A stretch of DNA of 44,772 nucleotides, taken from contig CALFWZ010000043.1 of NCBI GenBank assembly GCA_937928405.1, positions 1 to 44,772 of the forward strand, read 5' to 3'. Below the pieces are notes generated by a model, which was given only the letters and a program-made list of their open reading frames with translations, made no database searches and was not told where the DNA came from. Origin of the DNA: an uncultured Saprospiraceae bacterium. Lineage in GTDB: Bacteria; Bacteroidota; Bacteroidia; Chitinophagales; Saprospiraceae. Below, piece by piece: positions 25,823 through 32,709 of this stretch (its first letter is position 1; the number at the start of each line of letters is the position of its first letter). Made by a program: the position numbers and the translations under genes.

Positions 25823-27235
25823 ATGATAGTCGAACAGATATATACGGGGTGTTTGGCGCAGGGCGCTTATTATATTGAAAGTGATGGAGAAGCTGCGATT
25901 ATTGATCCGTTGCGAGAAACAGGTCCTTATCTTGCAAAAGCAAAATCCAACGGAGCAAATATTAAATATATTTTTGAAACCCATTTTCACGCAGACTTTG
26001 TATCTGGCCATTTAGATTTGGCGGAAAAAACAGGTGCAAAAATCGTTTATGGACCAGAAGCAGAAACGGGTTATACCAAACATTTAGCGGAAGATGGAGA
26101 GATTTTTAAATTAGGAAAATTAACCATCACGGTCTTACATACACCGGGACATACCCCCGAAAGTACCACCTATTTATTAAAGGATGAAGCGGGCGAACCT
26201 TATGCGATATTTTCTGGAGATACCCTCTTTATCGGAGATGTAGGTCGACCAGATCTAGCGCAAAAAAAAGGACATCTAACCGAAGAAGATTTGGCGGGTT
26301 GGTTATACGATAGTCTTCGTAATAAGATTATGCCACTACCGGATCATGTATTGGTTTATCCGGCACATGGAGCAGGATCTGCTTGTGGTAAAAGTATGAG
26401 CAAAGAAACTTGGGATACGTTAGGCAACCAAAAACAAAAAAATTATGCGCTCCGGGCAGATATGACTAAAGCCGAATTTATCGAAGCAGTGACAGACGAC
26501 CTATTACCGCCACCTGTTTATTTTTCGGCCAATGCCCAACTTAATAAAATGGGATACGAATCAATTGATACCGTCATGGAGCGTGGTGCACAAGCACTCA
26601 CCCCGGAGGCATTTGAAAAAATTGCTAACGAAACGCAGGCGTTGCTGTTAGATGTTAGAGGTAAAGAGACTTTTGTAAAAGGATTTATTCCCAACGCTAT
26701 CTTTATTGGATTGCAAGGTAGTTTTGCGCCTTGGGTTGGTGCGTTAATTCCAGATTTGAAACAACCTATTTTGTTGATTACAGAAAAAGGAAAAGAGGAA
26801 GAGGCCGTGAAGCGGTTGGCTCGTGTAGGATACGATAATGTGGTAGGACATCTGGCAGGTGGTTTTGAGGCATGGGTAGCTGCGGGAAAAGAAGTTGATA
26901 CGGTGGAGACGATTGATACAGATACTTTTGCGACTCGCTATAACGAAGATATCAAACTATTGGATGTGCGTAAACCGGGAGAGTATGATGCTGCCCACGT
27001 GACGACGGCCCAATCTTTTCCACTGGATTTTATTAATAAAAATATGAGTGAAGTAGATGCTGAAAATTTCTACTTCTTACATTGTCGTAGTGGCTATCGG
27101 TCTACGATTGCAGCTTCTATTTTACGTGCCCGAGGTTTTGATAAATTGGTTAATGTTCAAGGCAAATTTACTGATATTGTGGCAGGACCGATTCCGACGG
27201 TCACCGCGGCGTGTAGCATGCAAGAGAATAGTTGA
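25823..27235 (+). CDS. Persulfide dioxygenase-like MBL-fold protein fused to two rhodanese domains
   Basis: 470 aa. Residues 1 to about 250 are a metallo-beta-lactamase fold of the ETHE1/persulfide dioxygenase type, with the metal motif THFHADFVSGH at 53-63 and then HTPGHTPES and FSGDTLFIGDVGRPDL. Residues about 260-350 are a rhodanese-like domain that lacks the catalytic Cys (LLITEKGKEEE at the loop). Residues about 360-460 are a second rhodanese with the active loop HCRSGYRS (Cys421). This MBL / pseudo-rhodanese / rhodanese order is that of CstB-type enzymes, which oxidise low-molecular-weight persulfides, yielding sulfite or thiosulfate in sulfide detoxification. The protein is probably cytoplasmic, since no signal peptide is seen. 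It ends with TGA one base before the convergent lipoprotein gene ends. Confidence 0.92.
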   Translation: MIVEQIYTGCLAQGAYYIESDGEAAIIDPLRETGPYLAKAKSNGANIKYIFETHFHADFVSGHLDLAEKTGAKIVYGPEAETGYTKHLAEDGEIFKLGKLTITVLHTPGHTPESTTYLLKDEAGEPYAIFSGDTLFIGDVGRPDLAQKKGHLTEEDLAGWLYDSLRNKIMPLPDHVLVYPAHGAGSACGKSMSKETWDTLGNQKQKNYALRADMTKAEFIEAVTDDLLPPPVYFSANAQLNKMGYESIDTVMERGAQALTPEAFEKIANETQALLLDVRGKETFVKGFIPNAIFIGLQGSFAPWVGALIPDLKQPILLITEKGKEEEAVKRLARVGYDNVVGHLAGGFEAWVAAGKEVDTVETIDTDTFATRYNEDIKLLDVRKPGEYDAAHVTTAQSFPLDFINKNMSEVDAENFYFLHCRSGYRSTIAASILRARGFDKLVNVQGKFTDIVAGPIPTVTAACSMQENS

Positions 27236-27236
27236 T

Positions 27237-27692
27237 CTAGTCAACTAATAGATTATCATAGATTAATACCTTTGACCAAACATCTTTATAATTTTCGATA
27301 AATTTTAAATGAATTGGATCGACTTGGTAGGCATCATGGTCAGCGGCGGATTTAAAATGACAAATCCAAGCGACCAAGTAGCTATTGTCAACTATTTCGC
27401 GATCTGTTCCAGCTGGTGGGCCGTAATAGACCTTTTGGATAGACGGGGCCTTGGCAAGGTCTGCCAATCCTTCTATAAATTCCTTCTTTCTTTGTTCCGT
27501 TAACCCTTCAGAAGCATAAAAATAAACAGTGTGAATAAATCCTGGTTCTGAATCAGTAGTTGTAGCCTTTAGTTGAGTGATTTCTGCCTGTAAATTGCTG
27601 ATCTTATTGGTTAAGTCCGTCTGATTATTATTACAACTTGTAGTATAAAGGATCGATAAAAGCAGCAGGGGAAGGATCGTTGATTTGAGCAT
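27237..27692 (-). CDS. Dabb-domain lipoprotein
   Basis: 151 aa. The N-terminus is a lipoprotein signal (MLKSTILPLLLLSILYTTSC, lipobox TTSC, Cys20), followed by a short coiled-coil-like stretch (LTNKISNLQAEITQLKA). The rest is a Dabb stress-responsive alpha/beta-barrel domain: GFIHTVYFYASEGL, the QRKKEFIEGLADLAKAPSIQKVYYGPP segment, SYLVAWICHFKSAADHDAYQVDPIHLKFI. Dabb domains are ferredoxin-like dimers of mostly unknown function. Its stop lies one base from the stop of the convergent dioxygenase gene. On the minus strand its upstream gap contains a perfect -7 box (TATTTTTG) but no clear -33 element. Confidence 0.87.
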   Translation of the reverse strand: MLKSTILPLLLLSILYTTSCNNNQTDLTNKISNLQAEITQLKATTTDSEPGFIHTVYFYASEGLTEQRKKEFIEGLADLAKAPSIQKVYYGPPAGTDREIVDNSYLVAWICHFKSAADHDAYQVDPIHLKFIENYKDVWSKVLIYDNLLVD

Positions 27693-27773
27693 GGTCGATT
27701 TGTTAATTGGTTTTGAAAATCAAAAATAAAAAATAAACTTGATAACCGATCTAAGACCTATTACTTTTACAGC

Positions 27774-28655
27774 ATGTTATCCATTTTAATTCCAGTGTAT
27801 GCGGAGCCAGTTACTCAATTGGTTTCCGAATTAGTTCGGCAGGGCCGTGCGTTGGAAATTCCATTTGAGATAATCGTTTTGGACGATGGATCGACAGAAG
27901 CTGTAAAAATAGAAAATCAACCTATTGGAGAAATAGAAGAGGTTACATACGAGAACCTTCCTCAAAATTTGGGACGATCCGCCATTCGGAATGCCCTCGG
28001 TGCTCGCGCTAAATTTCCCTACTTGTTATTTTTAGATTGTGATAGTCATCCTGAGCGCGAAGACTTTTTAGAAAATTATGTTGAACAGCTCGCCTCCAAT
28101 ACAGTTTTGGTGGGCGGTACGGCCTATGCGATGGTTGCTCCGAAAGGAAAAGAATTGCATTGGTTGATCGGTAGCCAACGAGAGGTAGTTGCGGCAGACC
28201 AACGAGCACGAGATCCCCATCACGGATTTAGTTCCTTTAATTTTGTTGTTCCGAATGAAGTGTTTAAAAAAATAAAATTTGATGATGGGATTTCTGGATA
28301 TGGACACGAGGATACCTTGTATGGTTGGTCGCTGAAAAAAGAAGGCGTAGAAGTACGGCATCTGGAGAATCGGTTGCTGCATCTAGGATTAGATGATCCT
28401 ACTATTTTTTTAGAAAAACGCAAAACAGCCATTCGCAATTTAGTGATTCTACAGAAAAACTATGCGATGATGGATACCCGCCTTTTGCGAACCCACAAAC
28501 GCTTATCCAGAATAGGATTAGATCGAATTTTACTAGGATTATTTAATTTTTTTGAAAAACAAATCCTACGAAATTTACATAGCGCTAAGCCTCGATTAAT
28601 GTTATTTTTTTGGTGGAGCTTGGCGTGGCTAAGCCGAACGAAATCGCAGCACTAG
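27774..28655 (+). CDS. Family 2 glycosyltransferase
   Basis: 293 aa, no signal peptide. A GT-A fold is visible: MLSILIPVYAEPVTQL, FEIIVLDDGS (nucleotide-sugar site), NLGRSAIRNALGARAKFPYLLFLDCDSHP (the DxD-type metal motif at DCD), and later FNFVVPNEVFKKIKFDDGISGYGHEDTLYGWSLKKEG, the acceptor-side ED motif. The C-terminus is basic and amphipathic, ending in a hydrophobic patch (LMLFFWWSLAWLS) that could hold the protein at the membrane. The ATG at 27774 starts directly before the first strand, so no earlier start is needed. The sugar and acceptor cannot be told from sequence; cell-surface polysaccharide synthesis is the likely setting. Confidence 0.88.
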   Translation: MLSILIPVYAEPVTQLVSELVRQGRALEIPFEIIVLDDGSTEAVKIENQPIGEIEEVTYENLPQNLGRSAIRNALGARAKFPYLLFLDCDSHPEREDFLENYVEQLASNTVLVGGTAYAMVAPKGKELHWLIGSQREVVAADQRARDPHHGFSSFNFVVPNEVFKKIKFDDGISGYGHEDTLYGWSLKKEGVEVRHLENRLLHLGLDDPTIFLEKRKTAIRNLVILQKNYAMMDTRLLRTHKRLSRIGLDRILLGLFNFFEKQILRNLHSAKPRLMLFFWWSLAWLSRTKSQH

Positions 28656-28692
28656 AAATTTTCAACATTAACTTCAGATAGATTGATAAATC

Positions 28693-29892
28693 CTACCGCT
28701 GTACGGCTATTCTATAATGCTGGGTAATTGGTCCCTGTAAGAGGGAAAGAAAATAGACCCCTGATGGAATCTTTTTCATATTTAGTTTAACAGAATGACG
28801 ATGATCGTCTCTATTTTGTTGGAGAATATTTCCTTGGTGGTCGAGCAATTGTAGGGTAGCGGTGCCAGACTGGATTTTCGGAATAATAATTTGCGAATCA
28901 ATATAGCCGGGAATTACCGTAAAATCGGTCGGAATCTCAGTTGATACGAGTGAATTATTGGTAGTAGGGTCATCGGTAGTTGTGACGTTTGCTAGGTCTA
29001 CTCGAAGGTCGGTATATCGATACCATTGGTGGCCGGCAATATTTAGGTGATTTTTCCAGGGTTCGACCTTAGGGTTCCAAGCGTTTTGACCGTCCATATA
29101 GATAGAAAAGGCTTCTGACAGTGAGTTTTGCCCAATCCATTCACCCATAAATTGAGGACCTGCCCCAAAAATAGGTAGGATATCCAGGATTCCTTGGGAA
29201 GGTGCTAGGGCCGAAAGTCGATAGGAATTATAGTTATAAATGCTATTTCCGTTGTTGTATATAGGTGTAGAACGATAGTAATGTACTAAAACTCGATCGC
29301 AGATGGCCCCTATTTTTTTACATTGGTCAGGTGTAGGTTTGCCGATGTATACTTCCGTGAGAGCTCTGGCACGTGTTGCTTGTTGTTTTATTTCTACCAG
29401 TTGACGATGATAATAAGTAAAAGCACCAGCGGTATCACAGGGAAGATGATTTTTGGATAAGTACGTATCACAATAATATTCGTTGATCATATTTTGATTC
29501 CAAAATTCAAATTCCAGATTAAAAACATCAAAGCGGGCGGCCGGATCAGGATATAGTTGATTATAAATTTCCAAACGCTCAAAGGAGCGAGCGGTTTCTC
29601 CTACAACCCCTATAGACTGAATGCCATAATCTCGTCGAGCCCTTCGCATAAAATTTGCTAGTGGTTGCGCAGATTCGACGTCGGTGATAGAAAATTTTTG
29701 AGTATGAATGAAATAGAGGTTATAACAGAGTAGATAGTTAAAACCATGTTGTTGGGCAAATGCGAGCAATTCGTCTTCAGCAGCTGAGTTACCGATAATA
29801 TCAACAAAATCATTCACATATAACCCTCTAACTGACTGAGCAGAAAGGGAAAATGAGAATAGAAAGGCTAGGAATATGAAAATATTTTTCAT
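28693..29892 (-). CDS. Secreted protein of unknown fold with T9SS type A sorting tail
   Basis: 399 aa. It has a signal peptide (MKNIFIFLAFLFSFSLSAQ|SV). The body starts with VRGLYVNDFVDIIGNSAAEDELLAFAQQHGFNYLLCYNL and has alternating strand and helix segments with a conserved-looking FNLEFEFWNQ. This suggests a TIM-barrel, perhaps glycoside-hydrolase-like, fold, but I recognise no family. The last 75 residues resemble a Por-secretion C-terminal (type A) domain: ATLQLLDHQGNILQQ...KLNMKKIPSGVYFLSLLQGPITQHYRIAVQR. It is therefore probably exported across the outer membrane by T9SS. It converges on the glycosyltransferase gene with 37 bp between stops. Confidence 0.75.
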   Translation of the reverse strand: MKNIFIFLAFLFSFSLSAQSVRGLYVNDFVDIIGNSAAEDELLAFAQQHGFNYLLCYNLYFIHTQKFSITDVESAQPLANFMRRARRDYGIQSIGVVGETARSFERLEIYNQLYPDPAARFDVFNLEFEFWNQNMINEYYCDTYLSKNHLPCDTAGAFTYYHRQLVEIKQQATRARALTEVYIGKPTPDQCKKIGAICDRVLVHYYRSTPIYNNGNSIYNYNSYRLSALAPSQGILDILPIFGAGPQFMGEWIGQNSLSEAFSIYMDGQNAWNPKVEPWKNHLNIAGHQWYRYTDLRVDLANVTTTDDPTTNNSLVSTEIPTDFTVIPGYIDSQIIIPKIQSGTATLQLLDHQGNILQQNRDDHRHSVKLNMKKIPSGVYFLSLLQGPITQHYRIAVQR

Positions 29893-30060
29893 AGAAAAGG
29901 TTATAAGTTGTCGGGCGGAGTTTTGAAGCGAAGTGGAGGAGGAGTTGCTGTATGTATGACAAAAAATATGCCTGACTTAGAATAAAGTCTATTATTAATC
30001 TAGTGGTTTTCAACGAAGTAGCGTATCTTGCGCCTCTTTTCGTTATCGCCCATTACGAAG

Positions 30061-30094
30061 TGAAGTTGTTCAAAATAGCTGTTGAATAACTTCA
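30061..30094. promoter_or_regulatory. 13-bp hairpin/operator-like palindrome before the PAP2 gene
   Basis: GAAGTTGTTCAA (30062-30073) and TTGAATAACTTC (30082-30093) are inverted around AATAGCTG. With the flanking T/A pair this gives 13 pairs in RNA, one of them G-U. It ends 21 bp before the ATG at 30115, so it could be a repressor site or an mRNA hairpin controlling the start. The rest of the 222-bp gap shows nothing clear. Confidence 0.5.
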
Positions 30095-30114
30095 AATAAT
30101 TATTACAAGAAATT

Positions 30115-30906
30115 ATGAGCATTAAAGAGTTATTACCCCATTTTAAGTTTAAGAAAGAAAATCTACCAGGTTATCGGGAGATTCTCATTTTTGTCATATT
30201 CATGATCTTTTACAAGATCTCGCGTTATATCGCTATTGGTGATGAGCAGACGGCTTTTGCGAATGCTTACCGAGTGATTGAGTGGGAGCAAATGTTGGGG
30301 ATATTTCATGAAATTGCATGGCAGCAATTCGTGATAGACCATACCGTATTAATTCAGTGGGTAAATGAGTTTTATATGCGAATTCATCTGCCTTCTACCA
30401 TTATATTTTTTATTTGGCTATATCATTACAAGCGACCTTATTACTTCTTTATTCGTAATGGTTTTTTATTGGCTAATGTGGTTACCCTCTTTATTTTCAT
30501 TGGTTTTCCCTGTGCTCCTCCAAGAATGTTAAATGAAATAGGATTTGTGGATACGTTATTGACGATCAGTGACATAAACCTTTATGAAGGCAACCTTTCA
30601 AAACTTTTTAATCAATATGCTGCGATGCCTTCGATGCATTTTGGTAATGCGCTGCTCATTTCTGTGGTATGTCTTATTCTTTCCAAAAACAACTGGATAA
30701 GATTTGGGATGTTTATTTATCCCATTTTTGTGCTTTGGATGATTGTGATTACAGGCAATCACTTCTTTTTAGATGCGGTGCTGGGTGGAATCATCGTGTT
30801 GGCTCCATATCCGTTGATGCGGATTGCTGAAAAGATATTTCCAGATTGGGAATGGGTTTCAAGGAATTCTGTCGCACGAGGCAAAGCGAGTGTCTCTATG
30901 AAATGA
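30115..30906 (+). CDS. PAP2-family membrane phosphatase / inositol-phosphotransferase-like protein
   Basis: 263 aa with about six membrane spans. Active-site motifs of the PAP2_3 (Aur1/Ipt1-like) branch are present: FPCAPPRML near 140, MPSMHFGNALL (the PSMH histidine) near 170-180, and TGNHFFLDAVLGGIIV (the HxxxD motif) near 212-227. Enzymes of this branch move or remove phosphate or phospho-head groups on lipids, for example in inositol phospholipid or phosphoceramide synthesis; the substrate here is unknown. The stop codon TGA at 30904-30906 is the first base triplet of a 21-bp tandem repeat, so the end of the gene borders a repeat region. Confidence 0.87.
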   Translation: MSIKELLPHFKFKKENLPGYREILIFVIFMIFYKISRYIAIGDEQTAFANAYRVIEWEQMLGIFHEIAWQQFVIDHTVLIQWVNEFYMRIHLPSTIIFFIWLYHYKRPYYFFIRNGFLLANVVTLFIFIGFPCAPPRMLNEIGFVDTLLTISDINLYEGNLSKLFNQYAAMPSMHFGNALLISVVCLILSKNNWIRFGMFIYPIFVLWMIVITGNHFFLDAVLGGIIVLAPYPLMRIAEKIFPDWEWVSRNSVARGKASVSMK

Positions 30907-30945
30907 ACGAACGATCCCGCAGGGTGAACGAACGATCCCGCAGGG
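30904..30945 (+). repeat. Two perfect 21-bp tandem repeats overlapping a stop codon
   Basis: The unit starting TGAACGAACG and ending CCCGCAGGG occurs at 30904-30924 and again, without change, at 30925-30945. Its first three bases are the stop codon of the PAP2 gene. Each unit contains CCC-GCA-GGG, a potential mini-hairpin. Confidence 0.9.
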
Positions 30946-30946
30946 T

Positions 30947-31215
30947 GATGCACGACAGTGCATCAAGTGAGAGAACCGCGAAAGCGGACGGGATGGCCAA
31001 TACAGTGCATCAAGAGAGAGAACCTGCCGAAAGGCACCGCGAAATCGACGAAGGAGATTCATGAGCGAAGCGAACTAAAGCGGACGGGATGGCCAATGCA
31101 GTGCATCAAGTGAGTGAACTTGCCGGCAGGCACCGCGAAATCGACGAAGGAGATTCATGCGCGAAGCGAACTAAAGCGGACGGGATGGCCAATGACAGTG
31201 CCTGAAATGAGGAAC
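30947..31215. repeat. GC-rich 96-bp tandem repeats with stable hairpins, possibly a structured RNA
   Basis: The segment AAAGCGGACGGGATGGCCAA occurs at 30981, 31077 and 31173, and GAAATCGACGAAGGAGATTC at 31041 and 31137, giving a period of exactly 96 bp over about 2.3 copies. Hairpins: GATGCAC-GACA-GTGCATC (30947-30964), CCGC-GAAA-GCGG (30976-30987) and TGCC-GAAA-GGCA (31025-31036), the last two capped by GNRA-type GAAA tetraloops. The segment is much richer in G and C than its surroundings, and its open frames are not protein-like. The remaining bases up to 31378 show nothing clear. Confidence 0.7.
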
Positions 31216-31378
31216 CTTACCTAAGTAGACAGGCAGAAAGCCGGATGTATACCTAGGTTAAGACGCGATGTATTAATAACCTGTACTTGTTAATTTTCTA
31301 ATCTATAAACTTTAGGGAACTCTTTTTGCGTTAGAGTCTTTTGCGGAATCAATTCCGATCACCTAAGCAAAACGATAG

Positions 31379-32017
31379 ATGACGCCCAATACTGTAAAAC
31401 GCTGGTTTACGCTGATATTTTTTTCTTTACCAATCCTATTATTGGCACAAGTCCGAGTAGGACTGGGAGGGGGAGGTTATTTCGGACTAAAGGATCAGGG
31501 AATAAATGCTGGGGTACAAGTTCAAAAAGAATTTTCTGACTTTAGCGCTCTAACGGTACAATTTGGATTGGCTGACAAGCCCTCCAATCTTCCGACTGAA
31601 AATCTTAATCCGGACTTTAATTATGTTGCGGGGCATATTTCCTATCTATTGCTTCCTATCGAGTACCAATATTTTCTACCTTTTAAAAAATTGCGAGCTG
31701 GGGCCTTTGGTGGTCCTTATTTTGCTTATGGATTAAAGGCTGGGGTGCTAAAAAAATTGGATAATTTTAATTTCGAAAAAATGAATCTGGACTTTAAAGA
31801 GCATGGTATTCGTCGGTTCGATATTGGCGTTCATTTGGGAGTAGGAGTGGAATTAGAATTACCCCGACTAAAGCGGATGTTTGTGCGGGTCAATTATGCA
31901 CTGGGGCTCGTAGATACGGATTTAGGGGATGCTTCTGCTTATCAAGAAGGAGTAGGAATTTTGATGGGATTAATGTTGCCAGTTAATGCCGGCAAATACG
32001 AGGAGAAAGATAAATAA
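31379..32017 (+). CDS. Small outer-membrane beta-barrel protein (OMP_b-brl type)
   Basis: 212 aa. An N-terminal signal peptide of about 23 residues (RWFTLIFFSLPILLLAQ|VRVGLGGGGYFG) leads into repeated amphipathic strands with Gly/aromatic pattern: GINAGVQVQKEF, SALTVQFGLAD, YLLLPIEYQYFLPFKKLRAGAFGGPYFAYG, RFDIGVHLGVGVELEL, RMFVRVNYALGLVDTDLG, GVGILMGLMLPV. This is the usual PorT-like/OMP_b-brl_2 pattern of Bacteroidota eight-stranded barrels. Specific function unknown. A 7-bp hairpin (ACTCCAA/TTGGAGT) follows 8 bp after the stop, without a T-run. Confidence 0.8.
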   Translation: MTPNTVKRWFTLIFFSLPILLLAQVRVGLGGGGYFGLKDQGINAGVQVQKEFSDFSALTVQFGLADKPSNLPTENLNPDFNYVAGHISYLLLPIEYQYFLPFKKLRAGAFGGPYFAYGLKAGVLKKLDNFNFEKMNLDFKEHGIRRFDIGVHLGVGVELELPRLKRMFVRVNYALGLVDTDLGDASAYQEGVGILMGLMLPVNAGKYEEKDK

Positions 32018-32120
32018 AGCAAAAACTCCAAATAGAATTGGAGTGTCTGGCTGAAAGAAGGTGAGGTAAAGATTATTTTTTGGATTTTACACTAAAAACA
32101 ACGATATTTTCCATCAATTC

Positions 32121-32152
32121 CTTGATTTATTGGCTGTCAATTTATACATTTG
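32121..32152 (+). promoter_or_regulatory. Bacteroidota-type promoter upstream of tRNA-Ser
   Basis: CTTG (32121-32124), a 20-bp spacer, and TACATTTG followed by TGC (box at 32145-32152), a full TANNTTTG match. Transcription would start near 32159 and reach the tRNA after about 120 nt. The very first transcribed bases can fold as GCTGTT-GAAA-AACAGC (32157-32172), followed by TTTTATTTTT, so the start resembles a terminator hairpin. Confidence 0.6.
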
Positions 32153-32279
32153 TGCCGCTGTTGAAAAACAGCTTTTATTTTTAGGCCAAAAGGTGTAACC
32201 TTGTATATCGAAAGCGGTATAATATCAACACTGGGAATTATTTATATTTTTTTCTGGTTAGGGTATAAAAATAACACTC

Positions 32280-32371
32280 GGAGGAGTGGGAGAGTGGCTG
32301 AATCCACCGGTTTGCTAAATCGACGTACTTGGAAACAGGTACCGCGGGTTCGAATCCCGCCTCCTCCGCCA
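32280..32371 (+). tRNA. tRNA-Ser(GCT)
   Basis: Acceptor stem GGAGGAG (32280-32286) pairs with CTCCTCC (32361-32367). The anticodon loop TTGCTAA carries GCT. A long variable arm (GTACTTG/CAGGTAC around GAAA) is typical of class II tRNA-Ser. The T-arm is GCGGG-TTCGAAT-CCCGC. The 3' CCA is encoded (32369-32371). The outermost anticodon-stem pair is a C-A mismatch; the rest is sound. It decodes AGC/AGU. Confidence 0.97.
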
Positions 32372-32440
32372 TCAAGCTATATCAATTTATTTACAGACAA
32401 GTAAAAATTAGGGTATAGCGCAAAAAAGAAGTTACACATT

Positions 32441-32510
32441 TGTGTGTAGCGCAGTCCGGTTGGCGCATCCCGATATGAGATCGGGAGGACCAGAGGTTCT
32501 GCGAAGAAAG
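32441..32510 (+). pseudogene. tRNA pseudogene broken in the T-loop
   Basis: The 5' part, TGTAGCGCAGTCCGGTTGGCGCA (32445 onward), is almost identical to that of tRNA-Pro 90 bp downstream. Even the flanking GTTACACATT is shared (32431-32440 and 32520-32529). The anticodon arm is TCCCGAT/ATCGGGA with a loop lacking the universal U33. After CCAGAGGTTC the sequence leaves the tRNA pattern: there is no 3' T-stem and no acceptor partner for TGTGTGT. It is therefore a remnant, ending just where integrases commonly cut tRNA genes. Confidence 0.75.
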
Positions 32511-32529
32511 AAAATTATAGTTACACATT

Positions 32530-32604
32530 CGGGGTGTAGCGCAGTCCGGTTAGCGCACCTGCTTTGGGAGCAGGGGGCCGCAGGTTCGAATCCTGCCACC
32601 CCGA
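32530..32604 (+). tRNA. tRNA-Pro(TGG)
   Basis: Acceptor CGGGGTG (32530-32536) pairs with CACCCCG (32597-32603), discriminator A. Anticodon arm CCTGC-TTTGGGA-GCAGG with anticodon TGG. T-arm GCAGG-TTCGAAT-CCTGC. No CCA is encoded, unlike the tRNA-Ser gene 160 bp upstream. Confidence 0.96.
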
Positions 32605-32614
32605 CTTGAATATC

Positions 32615-32650
32615 AACGAGTTATGAATTAATTTTCATAGCTCGTTTTTT
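32615..32650 (+). terminator. Intrinsic terminator after tRNA-Pro
   Basis: AACGAGTTATGAA (32615-32627) pairs with TTCATAGCTCGTT (32634-32646), one wobble, with a 6-nt loop and a run of six T. TTTGCCAGT then occurs twice within about 20 bp (near 32652 and 32663), which may be part of an old attachment site. Confidence 0.85.
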
Positions 32651-32709
32651 GTTTGCCAGTTATTTGCCAGTGGATTTTGGGGTTGTTTGTGCTTATTTGT
32701 AAGAATTTT

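Noticed and set aside
27738..27769. Promoter CTTG-N20-TACTTTTA before the glycosyltransferase
   Set aside because: The boxes match fairly well, but the predicted start falls at or inside the start codon at 27774, so I did not list it as a feature.
30846..31064. Short ORFs on both strands across the PAP2 3' end and the repeat island
   Set aside because: They are translations of GC-rich repeats (duplicated RSRRVNERSRRV on the plus strand) and lack protein-like features or start signals.
30904..31215. CRISPR array
   Set aside because: Repeats are 21 bp without spacers or 96 bp contiguous; there is no regular repeat-spacer pattern and no cas genes.
32201..32404. 67-aa ORF spanning tRNA-Ser
   Set aside because: It covers a well-formed tRNA, so coding use is very unlikely.
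32441..32510. A third functional tRNA
   Set aside because: It lacks U33, the 3' T-stem and any acceptor-stem partner; listed as a pseudogene instead.
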